In this document: positions 24,058 through 31,400 of the stretch, in pieces | Layout: the number at the start of each line of letters is the position of its first letter | Numbering within the stretch: the first letter of the stretch is position 1 | Origin: S015-6 sp964384945 | Lineage (GTDB): Bacteria > Desulfobacterota > DSWW01 | Assembly (NCBI GenBank): GCA_964384945.1 | Contig: CAYLMK010000010.1 | Coordinates: forward strand, 1-64,000 | Direction: 5' to 3' | DNA: 64,000 bases | The notes under the pieces: model-generated | What the model was told of the DNA's origin: nothing | Database searches by the model: none | What the model saw: only the letters and a program-made list of their open reading frames with translations | Position numbers and translations under genes: made by a program

Positions 24058-25077
24058 ATGTCCGTCAAGACGATCCTGCTGGCCCACGGCAGCGGGGGCA
24101 GAATGATGCACGACCTCGTGGGGGATCTTTTCCTGCCGCATTTCGGCGACGCCGTGCCGGCCGCGCAGGACGACGCGGCCGTCGTGAGCCTCCCCGGCCG
24201 CGCGCGGCCGCGGATCGCCCTGTCCACGGACAGCTACGTGGTCAGCCCGATCTTCTTTCCCGGGGGCGACATCGGCAGGCTCGCCGTCTGCGGCACCGTC
24301 AACGACCTGGCCATGGTCGGGGCCGTCCCGCTCTACCTGGCGGCGGGGTTCATCCTCGAGGAAGGGCTCCCCACGGCGGACCTGGAGATTGTTGCGGCCT
24401 CCATGGCCGAGGCGGCACGTGAAGCCGGGGTGAAGATCGTTGCCGGGGACACCAAGGTGGTGGAACGGGGCAGCGTGGACAGGATGTTCATCAATACGGC
24501 GGGCGTGGGGGAGGTGCCCGAAGGGGTTCTTATCTCCGGGGCGATGGCGCGGCCCGGCGATGTCGTCATCCTGAGCGGTCCTGTGGGCGAGCACGGCATG
24601 GCCGTCATGAGTCTGCGGGAAGGGCTGGAGTTTTCGTTTCCGCTCGAGAGCGACTGCGCACCCCTGAACGGCCTGGTGGCCGGGATGCTCGATGCGGGAG
24701 GTCCGATCCACTGCCTTCGGGACCCCACGAGGGGAGGGCTCGCGACCACGCTGAACGAGATCGCAAGCCAGAGCGGGGTGGAAATCCGGGTCGATGAGGC
24801 GTGCATCCCGGTCTCCGAAGGGGTGCGGGCCGCCTGTGAAATGCTCGGTCTGGACCCCCTGTATGTCGCCAACGAAGGGAAGCTGGTGGCCTTTGTCGCA
24901 CCGGAGGCGACGGAATCCGTGCTCGAGGCGATGCGCCGCCATCGATACGGCAGGCATGCCGCCGTGATCGGGCACGTCGCATCGGGGCACCCGGGCCGTG
25001 TCGTGATGAAAACCCCCTTCGGCGCGCGCAGGGTCCTGGACATGCTCAGCGGCGCGCAGTTACCCCGAATCTGTTGA
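24058..25077 (+). CDS. hypE: carbamoyl dehydratase HypE
   Basis: 339 residues, PurM-like ATPase. LLAHGSGGRMMHDLVGDLFL, STDSYVVSPIFFPGGDIGRL, GTVNDLAMVGA and DPTRGGLATTLNEIA are the family signatures, and the protein ends in the required PRIC whose terminal Cys carries the thiocyanate. GGGAGGG at the end of hypD serves as ribosome site. No hypA or hypB (nickel insertion) gene follows; the operon continues with DRTGG and CBS proteins. Confidence 0.94.
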   Translation: MSVKTILLAHGSGGRMMHDLVGDLFLPHFGDAVPAAQDDAAVVSLPGRARPRIALSTDSYVVSPIFFPGGDIGRLAVCGTVNDLAMVGAVPLYLAAGFILEEGLPTADLEIVAASMAEAAREAGVKIVAGDTKVVERGSVDRMFINTAGVGEVPEGVLISGAMARPGDVVILSGPVGEHGMAVMSLREGLEFSFPLESDCAPLNGLVAGMLDAGGPIHCLRDPTRGGLATTLNEIASQSGVEIRVDEACIPVSEGVRAACEMLGLDPLYVANEGKLVAFVAPEATESVLEAMRRHRYGRHAAVIGHVASGHPGRVVMKTPFGARRVLDMLSGAQLPRIC

Positions 25078-25093
25078 AAGGAGTGCGGGTGTC

Positions 25094-25441
25094 ATGAAAC
25101 TCAGGGAGATCATAGAGATCCTGGAAGGCAAGCTGGTGAGTGATCACGGGGACCTCGACGTGGACATCCCCTGCGCAGCCGGAGCGGACCTCATGAGCGA
25201 CGTTCTGGCCTTCGGCAAGCCCAAGGCCGTGCTGCTCACCGGGCTGACCAACCCGCAGGTCGTGCGGACCGCGGAGATGGCGGACATCGCGGCGATCGTT
25301 TTCGTGCGGGGGAAGACCCCGCCGCCCGAGACGATCGCCCTGGCCAGGGAAAAGAAGATCCCGCTGATCACGGCGCCCTACACCCTTTTCGAGATGTGCG
25401 GCAGGCTTTACAGACACGGAATGGCGAGCTGTGACCTGTGA
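25094..25441 (+). CDS. DRTGG-domain protein (first copy)
   Basis: 115 residues, a stand-alone DRTGG domain: KLREIIEILEGKLVSDHGD, then SDVLAFGKPKAVLLTGLTNP, then MADIAAIVFVRGKTPPPETI and KKIPLITAPYTLFEMCGRLY. Such proteins lie beside trimeric hydrogenase genes in several anaerobes; their biochemical role is not established, although the domain is related to regulatory or nucleotide-sensing modules. AAAGGAG precedes ATG 25094 by 10 nt. It follows hypE by 16 nt and a second copy sits at 26479. Cytoplasmic. Confidence 0.82.
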   Translation: MKLREIIEILEGKLVSDHGDLDVDIPCAAGADLMSDVLAFGKPKAVLLTGLTNPQVVRTAEMADIAAIVFVRGKTPPPETIALAREKKIPLITAPYTLFEMCGRLYRHGMASCDL

Positions 25442-25472
25442 GTTTTCCACATTCCCTTGAGGAGCGTTCACG

Positions 25473-26456
25473 ATGGCGGAAGGTCCGGTGGGCCCTTTGG
25501 CCTCCACGGCCGGAATCACCAAGATCCAGGAGCTTGTCTACGAACTGAGGGTCAAGGAGGTGATGACGGCGCCGGTCGTCACCGTCTCGCCGGACTGCAG
25601 CATGGGCGACCTCAAGGAACTGCTTCGGACCCGGAAGATCTCCGGCACCCCGGTCCTGGAGGAGGGGCGTCTCGTCGGGATCGTCAGCATCGAGGACCTG
25701 ATCAAGGCCCTGGTTCAGGGGGAAATCGATGCCCCGGTCTCCCGGAGCATGACCCGGAACGTCCTTACCGTGCGGGAGACCGAAAGCGTCATCGAGGCGG
25801 TGAAAAAATTCTCCGAACACGGCGTGGGCCGCCTGCCGGTGGTCGACGACCAGGACCGGCTCGTGGGGATCCTCACGGGCGGCGACATCACCCGGGGGCT
25901 TCTGGAGGCGATCGGCCTCGACTACCACGCCGAGGAGATCCAGCGATACCGCGCCAGCCACATCTTTGAGGACATCGTTTCCGACGATACGAGCCTCATC
26001 CTGCGGTACGTGATTCCGAGCCAGGACTTCGACCGCGGAGGGGAAGCCTCGAGCAAGATCCGCCGAACCCTGTACCACCTCGGAGGCGACCCGCAGACGG
26101 TCCGGAAGGTCGGCATCGTTGCGTACGAGGCGGAAATGAACATCATCATCCACACGACCGACGGCGGCGAGATGGTGGTCGAGATCCAGCCGAACCGGGT
26201 GCGGATCGTGGCGACGGACCGGGGACCGGGGATCGAGGATGTCGAGAAGGCCATGGAGCCGGGCTTTTCCACGGCCCCGGAGTGGATTCGCGAACTGGGC
26301 TTCGGCGCGGGCATGGGCCTGCACAACATCCGCAGGTTCGCCGACGACATGCATCTGGAGTCGAAGGTCGGGGTCGGATCCCGCCTCGAGGTGCTGATCT
26401 CCCTGAATGCGCAGAAGTCCCCGAACGGCGCCCCCGAGGGAACCGGCCCGCGGTGA
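25473..26456 (+). CDS. CBS-pair protein with C-terminal GHKL ATPase domain
   Basis: 327 residues. Two CBS motifs (about 25-150; VKEVMTAPVVTVSPDCSMGD, KISGTPVLEEGRLVGIVS; VSRSMTRNVLTVRETE, VGRLPVVDDQDRLVGILT) suggest adenylate sensing. The C-terminal half is an anti-sigma-factor-type HATPase: VGIVAYEAEMNIIIHT (N box), VATDRGPGIEDVEKAM (G1) and FGAGMGLHNIRRFADDM (G2). There is no HisKA. GAGGAG precedes ATG 25473. The pairing of CBS with ATPase and the flanking DRTGG genes fit an energy-state-responsive module tied to the hydrogenase; target unknown. Confidence 0.82.
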   Translation: MAEGPVGPLASTAGITKIQELVYELRVKEVMTAPVVTVSPDCSMGDLKELLRTRKISGTPVLEEGRLVGIVSIEDLIKALVQGEIDAPVSRSMTRNVLTVRETESVIEAVKKFSEHGVGRLPVVDDQDRLVGILTGGDITRGLLEAIGLDYHAEEIQRYRASHIFEDIVSDDTSLILRYVIPSQDFDRGGEASSKIRRTLYHLGGDPQTVRKVGIVAYEAEMNIIIHTTDGGEMVVEIQPNRVRIVATDRGPGIEDVEKAMEPGFSTAPEWIRELGFGAGMGLHNIRRFADDMHLESKVGVGSRLEVLISLNAQKSPNGAPEGTGPR

Positions 26457-26478
26457 AACGGGAAGAAGGAGTCGAGCG

Positions 26479-26838
26479 TTGGAGACGGAAGAGATCCGTG
26501 TGAGTCAGATCGTCGAGGCACTGGGGTTCAAGGTCCTGGCAGGGGGAGCGCATCTCGCACAGCCGGTCCGTGGAGGCTACGCCTCGGACCTGCTGAGTTG
26601 CGTGATGGCCGAGGCCAAGACCGGCTACATCTGGGTCACCATGCAGGGGCACCCGAACGTGGTGGCCGTGGCCTCCCTGCTCGACCTGGCCGCCGTCGTG
26701 GTGAGCGAGGGTTCCCCGGTGGAGGCGGTCACCGTGCAGCGCGCGGAGGAAAAGGGCATTCCCCTTCTGGTCACGGAACACGACACCTTCACCACGGTGG
26801 CGAAGCTCGCGCAGCTCGGTATTCAGGGGACTCGGTGA
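26479..26838 (+). CDS. DRTGG-domain protein (second copy)
   Basis: 119 residues: VSQIVEALGFKVLAGGAHLA, SDLLSCVMAEAKTGYIWVTM, then VASLLDLAAVVVSEGSPVEA and KGIPLLVTEHDTFTTVAKLA. Same fold as the 25094 product but quite diverged. TTG 26479 is taken as start because AAGGAG (26465-26470) is 8 nt upstream; GTG 26500 is the alternative and would give a 112-residue protein. It lies between the CBS-ATPase gene and the PHP gene, 13 nt from the latter. Confidence 0.75.
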   Translation: METEEIRVSQIVEALGFKVLAGGAHLAQPVRGGYASDLLSCVMAEAKTGYIWVTMQGHPNVVAVASLLDLAAVVVSEGSPVEAVTVQRAEEKGIPLLVTEHDTFTTVAKLAQLGIQGTR

Positions 26839-26851
26839 GGGGTCCCGATCG

Positions 26852-27631
26852 ATGAAAGACCGGAACCTGGTCGCGGCGGACCTGCACGTCCATACCGTAG
26901 CCTCGGCCTGCGCGGAAACCGAGATGATTCCGCCCTTGATCGTCAGCCGGGCACGCGAACTGGGGCTCGGGCTTCTCGGGGTTACGGATCACCATTCGGT
27001 GGAAAACGCAAGGGCCATGGACCTGGCGGCGCGCTCGTACGGCATCCGGGTGCTTCCGGGCATGGAGGTGCAGACACGCGAAGAGGTCCACGTTCTGTGC
27101 CTGTTCGACGACCCGGAGCGTGCCGAGGCCTGGCAGGAAATGATCTGGGAGCACCTGCCCGATGAGCCGAACCGGGAGGCCTATTTCGGGGCGCAGTACG
27201 TGGTGAGCGCCGAAGGTGACTACGTGCGAACCAACAAGAGGCTCCTTCAGACCTCGACGAGCCTGAGTTTCGAGCAGGTCTTGGGCCTGGCCGAGGCATG
27301 GGGCGGGCTGGCCCTTCCGGCCCACGTGGACCGGCCGAGATGCAGCCTGTTCGCCAACCTCGGGATGATCCCCGAGGGGACGGCCCTCCTGGGTGCGGAA
27401 ATCTCGAGCCGCATCACGCCGGAGGATGCGCTTTCCCGGTTCCCTTCCCTGCGGGGGATCCCCCTCGTTCAGTCCGGGGATGCCCACCGTCTGGGCGAAA
27501 TGATCTCCACGACCCGGCTGCGGATCTTGGAACCGACCCTTGAGGAGCTCCGACGGGCCCTTCTGAAAGAAGGAGGACGGGAGGTCTTTCTGCTTGCAGG
27601 CTCAAGATTTACAGGTTGTCAAACGCTTTGA
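26852..27631 (+). CDS. PHP-domain metal-dependent phosphoesterase
   Basis: 259 residues. PHP metal ligands: AADLHVHTVASACAE (motif I), LLGVTDHHSVENAR (motif II), GMEVQTREEVHVLCLF (motif III), PAHVDRP and SGDAHRLGEM (motif IV). It is a stand-alone PHP protein without polymerase domains; similar genes accompany trimeric [FeFe] hydrogenase and DRTGG genes in other anaerobes. Substrate unknown. GAGGGG precedes ATG 26852. It closes the hydrogenase operon; the enhancer-like palindrome for the next operon overlaps its 3' end. Confidence 0.85.
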   Translation: MKDRNLVAADLHVHTVASACAETEMIPPLIVSRARELGLGLLGVTDHHSVENARAMDLAARSYGIRVLPGMEVQTREEVHVLCLFDDPERAEAWQEMIWEHLPDEPNREAYFGAQYVVSAEGDYVRTNKRLLQTSTSLSFEQVLGLAEAWGGLALPAHVDRPRCSLFANLGMIPEGTALLGAEISSRITPEDALSRFPSLRGIPLVQSGDAHRLGEMISTTRLRILEPTLEELRRALLKEGGREVFLLAGSRFTGCQTL

Positions 27632-27635
27632 CAAC
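27608..27635. promoter_or_regulatory. putative double enhancer site upstream of the Cache HK-RR operon
   Basis: Two overlapping palindromes: TTTACA-GGT-TGTCAAA (27608-27623) and a perfect 9-bp inverted repeat, GTTGTCAAA and TTTGACAAC separated by CGC (27615-27635). The half-site TGT(C/A)AAA equals that of the other sites in the window. It lies 95 bp upstream of the sigma-54 promoter at 27730. Confidence 0.68.
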
Positions 27636-27729
27636 GGCATTCTCGACCGGGAGGGGCCTCCGCCGGAAAAGGGCTTGGAAACAGGCCGGTTCAGCCTCCC
27701 TGTCCTGATTCGGCCCGCTTCTCCGCGCG

Positions 27730-27745
27730 TGGCACAATCCTTGCT
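27730..27745 (+). promoter_or_regulatory. sigma-54 promoter of the Cache HK-RR operon
   Basis: TGGCACAATCCTTGCT, a perfect match to TGGCACRNNNNTTGCW. Transcription should begin near 27757, which excludes the upstream ATG at 27749 and supports ATG 27803 as the HK start. Confidence 0.85.
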
Positions 27746-27802
27746 CCTATGGCCCCGGAAGGTGCCGCGTCGGAGGCACAAAGGAAAGACAGGGCCAAAG
27801 GA

Positions 27803-29449
27803 ATGTACAAGCGGCTTCGCCTCAATATCACCCTTCTCATCCTTCTAATCTCCCTGACACCGTTTGTCCTGCTCGGTGTGATCATTCCGAACGAGTTCTC
27901 CTACACGTTTCGAAACGGCCTCGAGGACCAGCTCAAGTACCGGGCCCGGGTGCAGGCGAATGCGGTGGACCTTTACCTCAGGGACCATGCGGCGATCCTG
28001 TCGTCAATGGCCGATCTCCACACGATGGATTCCCTGCTGCAGGGGGATTCATTGGCGCGCGTCCTTCAGATCATCAACACGAGGTCCGGGGGCTTCGTGG
28101 ATCTGGGCCTGATCGACGAATCCGGACGGCACCTGGCCTATGTCGGTCCTTACAACCTGAAGGGATTGAACTATTTCCAGCAGCCCTGGTTCGCCGAGAC
28201 CATGAGCAAGGGTTTGTATATCAGCGACGTGTACATGGGCTACCGGCAGGTTCCGCACCTCATTGTCGCCGTCCGTCATCAGGAGGAGGATCGTGCCTGG
28301 ATCCTGCGGTCCACGATCGACCTGGAGGCCTTCAACCAGTTCATCCGGGAGGCCAGGGTCGGCAAGACCGGGGATGCATTCATCATCAACCGCGAAGGCT
28401 TTCTGCAGAGTCAGCCCCGCTTCGAGGGAGAGATCCTCGGGGATTCGGGCCTGGAGGCGTCCCTGTTCGGTGAGGATACCGTCGTCGAGACGCGGATGAA
28501 GGACGGCCGGACGCTCCTGCTGGCCGGATGCTGGCTGAAGAGCAAGGACTGGCTCCTCGTGATCACCAAGGACGCGGCCGAGGGAATGAGCGCTTTTTTC
28601 AGGACGCGAAACTCCCAGTGGCTCTACATGGCGATCGGGGTTTTCGCCGTCGTCCTGGCCACGATCTTCACCACCCACCTGAGTGTCAGGCGGCTCGAGA
28701 AGAGCTACCAGAGAAGGGGGGAACTGGACGCGAAGCTCGTTCAGGCGGACAAGCTTGCGGCCCTCGGCAAGATGGCCGCCGGCATCGCCCACGAAATCAA
28801 CAATCCTCTGGCCGTGATCAGCGAGAAGACGGGCTGGATGGAGGACCTTCTGGAGGAGGAGGAATTCCGGGGAAGCCCGAATTACCAGGAATACAAGACC
28901 TCGTTGGCGAAGATCATGCTCCACGTGGAGCGGGCCAGGAAGATCATCCACCAGATGCTCAATTACGCCCGCAAGATGGAGCCCCACCTCGAGGATGTCA
29001 GCGTCAACGACGTGGTCGGTCAGACGGTGAGTTTTCTGGAGAATATGGCGCGCCTGAACAACATCCGGATCGAGACCGACCTGAAGCCCGGTCTGCCGAT
29101 GATTGCCGGGGACCAGTCAAAGCTGCAGCAGGTATTCCTCAACCTGATCAACAATGCCATGGAAGCGATCGGGAAGGACGGCCACGTGTATGTGTCCACG
29201 GGGAGCACCAACGAGCACATCACCGTGGACGTACGGGACGACGGCCCCGGCATCCCGAAGGCCCTGCAGACAAAGATCTTCGACCCCTTCTTTTCCACAA
29301 AGCAGACCGGCACGGGAGCGGGCCTGGGCCTGTGGATCTGCTTCGATATCGTGCAGAAGATGGGGGGTACCATCCGGCTGGAAAGCGAGGAGGGAAAGGG
29401 CTCGACCTTTTCGGTCGCCCTGCCGATTGTTCCGCCTCAGAGGAAATGA
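27803..29449 (+). CDS. membrane sensor histidine kinase with double-Cache sensor
   Basis: 548 residues: TM1 (about 8-30, ITLLILLISLTPFVLLGVII), periplasmic dCache-like domain (about 35-280; RSGGFVDLGLIDESGRHLAY, KGLYISDVYMGYRQVPHLIV, GDAFIINREGFLQSQPR), TM2 (about 275-297), HisKA with H-box AAGIAHEINNPLAVISEK (His about 330) and HATPase (LINNAMEAIGKDG, DDGPGIPK, GAGLGLWI). No PAS or HAMP. The start is set by the mapped sigma-54 promoter; ATG 27749 lies before the expected transcript. It pairs with the RR 14 nt downstream and is paralogous to the HK at 41450-43183. Ligand unknown. Confidence 0.9.
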   Translation: MYKRLRLNITLLILLISLTPFVLLGVIIPNEFSYTFRNGLEDQLKYRARVQANAVDLYLRDHAAILSSMADLHTMDSLLQGDSLARVLQIINTRSGGFVDLGLIDESGRHLAYVGPYNLKGLNYFQQPWFAETMSKGLYISDVYMGYRQVPHLIVAVRHQEEDRAWILRSTIDLEAFNQFIREARVGKTGDAFIINREGFLQSQPRFEGEILGDSGLEASLFGEDTVVETRMKDGRTLLLAGCWLKSKDWLLVITKDAAEGMSAFFRTRNSQWLYMAIGVFAVVLATIFTTHLSVRRLEKSYQRRGELDAKLVQADKLAALGKMAAGIAHEINNPLAVISEKTGWMEDLLEEEEFRGSPNYQEYKTSLAKIMLHVERARKIIHQMLNYARKMEPHLEDVSVNDVVGQTVSFLENMARLNNIRIETDLKPGLPMIAGDQSKLQQVFLNLINNAMEAIGKDGHVYVSTGSTNEHITVDVRDDGPGIPKALQTKIFDPFFSTKQTGTGAGLGLWICFDIVQKMGGTIRLESEEGKGSTFSVALPIVPPQRK

Positions 29450-29463
29450 GAGGAGAATCCGCC

Positions 29464-29937
29464 ATGGACAATTTCCGTGTGCTGGTCGTGGACGACGAGA
29501 TCGACTTTCTGGAGACCATCGTGAAGCGCCTGCAGAAGAGAGGCCTCGAGGCCGAGGGGGTCCCCAGCGGCGAGGCCGCCCTGGCATTGATGAAAGAGAA
29601 GCGTTTCGACGTCGTCCTGCTCGACATCAAGATGCCCGGCGGCATGGACGGGATCGAGACCTTCCGGAAGCTCAAGACCCTCCAGCCCCTGGCCGAGGTG
29701 ATCTTCCTGACCGGCCACGCCACCCTGGAGAGCAGTGTGGAGGGGATGAAGCTTGGCGCCTTCGATTACCTGATCAAGCCGGTGAAGATCGATGAACTGC
29801 TCCCGAAGCTCGCCGAGGCCTTCCGGAAGAAGAGCACCCATGAGCAGAAGATCCGAAATTACAAGATCCAGGAGCTGATCCGCCATCCCGCGAGCATTTT
29901 CGAGATGGAAAAGGATGACTTCCTGCCCGAGGATTGA
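29464..29937 (+). CDS. single-domain response regulator with short C-terminal tail
   Basis: 157 residues. Receiver (about 5-125): VLVVDDEIDFLETIVKRLQK, acceptor Asp in VVLLDIKMPGG (one extra Gly before MDG), Thr in IFLTGHATLES, Lys in YLIKPVKIDEL. A 30-residue basic/acidic tail follows without DNA-binding domain. The acceptor and TGHA context match the three RRs at 40098-41371, which follow the paralogous HK. AGAGGAGAA precedes ATG 29464. A hairpin (29940-29957) follows the stop. Confidence 0.9.
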   Translation: MDNFRVLVVDDEIDFLETIVKRLQKRGLEAEGVPSGEAALALMKEKRFDVVLLDIKMPGGMDGIETFRKLKTLQPLAEVIFLTGHATLESSVEGMKLGAFDYLIKPVKIDELLPKLAEAFRKKSTHEQKIRNYKIQELIRHPASIFEMEKDDFLPED

Positions 29938-29939
29938 AT

Positions 29940-29957
29940 CCGTTCAGAGGCGAACGG
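29940..29957 (+). terminator. weak hairpin after the RR gene
   Basis: CCGTTC and GAACGG form a 6-bp stem with a 6-nt loop directly after the stop codon. No U-tract follows, so intrinsic termination is uncertain. Confidence 0.3.
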
Positions 29958-30186
29958 GAATCTCGTCGACCGGGTCTCATCCAGAGGGGTGCCGTCACGG
30001 CAGTCTATGCCGGCTCGCCGCCGTCTTCCTTCCGCTCATTCACGCCCGCCACCTGCGGGTAGAAGTGGGTCTGTCCAACGATCTCCACGGAAAGGGCTCC
30101 AGGATTCGATCCTCCGGGCCTCGGTGATGAACCGGCTCGCTGCGATGCGGCCCCCGTTCGTCACCAATTCCGGTAGAGAGGTCGGG

Positions 30187-30213
30187 CTTTACACCTTGTA
30201 AAGGCGGCCGACA
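30187..30213. promoter_or_regulatory. putative enhancer site upstream of nfnAB
   Basis: CTTTACA-CCT-TGTAAAG (30187-30203) is a perfect 7-bp inverted repeat. The right outer arm GCCGACA (30207-30213) lies at exactly the same distance from the centre as in the sites at 7807-7843 and 43423-43459; the left arm is degenerate (GTCGGGC just left of the core). It is about 240 bp from the promoter. Confidence 0.68.
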
Positions 30214-30442
30214 GGCCTTGCGCCGACCCCGGGGTTGCAGGGCGCCGGTCCGGCGGAGAGACGACCGTGTGGCCGGAAGGGCCGAGGAGAATCGGGGCGC
30301 CTCCCCGGGTCGTCCGAAGTGTTCGATAAGTCTTGCGATTTACCCGCGGGCCGCGACTCTTCCCTTCGGGAAGCCCTTGGATGGAGGGATCTCTCACGAA
30401 GCCGGTGGGGTGCGTCGAACGGGACGCCGCGGCCACGGACCG

Positions 30443-30458
30443 TGGCATGTATCTTGAA
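30443..30458 (+). promoter_or_regulatory. sigma-54-like promoter of nfnAB
   Basis: TGGCATGTATCTTGAA has a good -24 box and spacing, but the -12 box reads TTGAA instead of TTGCA/T. It is 88 nt before ATG 30546 and downstream of the 30187 palindrome. Confidence 0.5.
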
Positions 30459-30545
30459 GAATTCAGCACAGGGAAAGCAGGAGCAGCGCGGCGCCTGCAA
30501 CGGCGCCGGTTTACGAAACGGAAAACGGAAAGCGGGAGGTCATCC

Positions 30546-31400
30546 ATGTACGAAATCGTCGCTCGTGAAAGGCTGGCCCCCGGTATCGTTTCGATCCGCA
30601 TTCTGGCCCCGGAGATCGCACGCACCCACAAGGCGGGTCAGTTCGTCATCCTGAGAATCGATGCGTTCGGAGAACGAATCCCCTTGACCGTGGCGGACAA
30701 GGACCCGGGGGCCGGCACCATCACCCTGATCTTCCAGGAAGTCGGGAAGACAACGTACGAGCTGGCCCGGCTGGAGCCGGGCTCGGCCTTGCTCGACCTG
30801 GCCGGACCCCTCGGAAGGCCCACGGAAATCGAGAAGTTCGGCACCACGGTCTCGATCGGGGGCGGCATCGGGATCCCGTTGCTCTACCCGATCACAAAGG
30901 CATTCCGGGAGGCCGGCAATCGTGTCATCAGCATCCTCGGTGCGAGGACCAAGGGCCTGCTCGTGCTCGAGCGCGAGATGGCGGCCATCAGCCACGTGCT
31001 GAGGATCTGCACCGATGACGGCTCGTACGGCATCCACGGCTTTGTCACCCAGGAACTGGACCGCATGCTCAAGGCCGGAGAGACGATCGACAGGGTGCTC
31101 GGGGTCGGCCCCGTGCCCATGATGCGGGCCCTCTGCGAGCTGACCCGCCCTTACGGGATCAAGACCGTGGTGAGCCTGAACCCGATCATGGTGGACGGAA
31201 CGGGGATGTGCGGGGCCTGCCGTTGCGAGGTGGGGGGAAAGACCGTCTACGCCTGTGTGGACGGCCCGGAGTTCGACGGGCACCAGGTGAATTTCGACCT
31301 GCTGATGAAGAGGCTGAGCATGTACAAGGGGCAGGAACTGATCAGCCTGGAGAAATACAAGGAGCAGATGAACGTAGCGGGCCGGGAGGCCGGATCATGA
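30546..31400 (+). CDS. nfnA: NfnA: NADH-dependent ferredoxin:NADP+ oxidoreductase, small (alpha) subunit
   Basis: 284 residues, ferredoxin-NADP reductase-like fold. It begins YEIVARERLAPGIVSIRILA, binds FAD around GQFVILRIDAFGERIPLTVA, NAD(H) around VSIGGGIGIPLLYPITKAFR, and carries a [2Fe-2S] cluster near the C-terminus (GTGMCGACRCEVGGKTVYAC, followed by DGPEFDGHQV). Also annotated as sulfide dehydrogenase subunit beta in related genomes. With NfnB it couples NADH and reduced ferredoxin oxidation to NADP+ reduction by flavin-based bifurcation. ATG 30546 is chosen (GGGAGG 7 nt upstream); the open frame to 30333 lies before the promoter. Its stop overlaps the nfnB start (ATGA). Confidence 0.92.
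   Translation: MYEIVARERLAPGIVSIRILAPEIARTHKAGQFVILRIDAFGERIPLTVADKDPGAGTITLIFQEVGKTTYELARLEPGSALLDLAGPLGRPTEIEKFGTTVSIGGGIGIPLLYPITKAFREAGNRVISILGARTKGLLVLEREMAAISHVLRICTDDGSYGIHGFVTQELDRMLKAGETIDRVLGVGPVPMMRALCELTRPYGIKTVVSLNPIMVDGTGMCGACRCEVGGKTVYACVDGPEFDGHQVNFDLLMKRLSMYKGQELISLEKYKEQMNVAGREAGS

Larger units (their letters stand above)
29958..30545. promoter_or_regulatory. non-coding leader of nfnAB
   Basis: This 588-nt stretch holds the palindrome at 30187-30213 and the sigma-54-like promoter at 30443-30458. From 29990 to 30180 the minus strand has short protein-like stretches (for example VTNGGRIAASRFITEARR) interrupted by stops, possibly an old gene remnant, but I cannot identify a family. 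No other gene is supported. Confidence 0.45.

Noticed and set aside
27749..27802. ATG 27749 as the start of the Cache HK
   Set aside because: It lies upstream of the transcription start predicted from the perfect sigma-54 promoter at 27730-27745 and has no ribosome site.
29990..30180. A minus-strand gene in the nfnAB leader (protein-like VTNGGRIAASRFITEARR)
   Set aside because: It is interrupted by stops, has no start, and borders the enhancer palindrome; at most an old remnant of unknown family.
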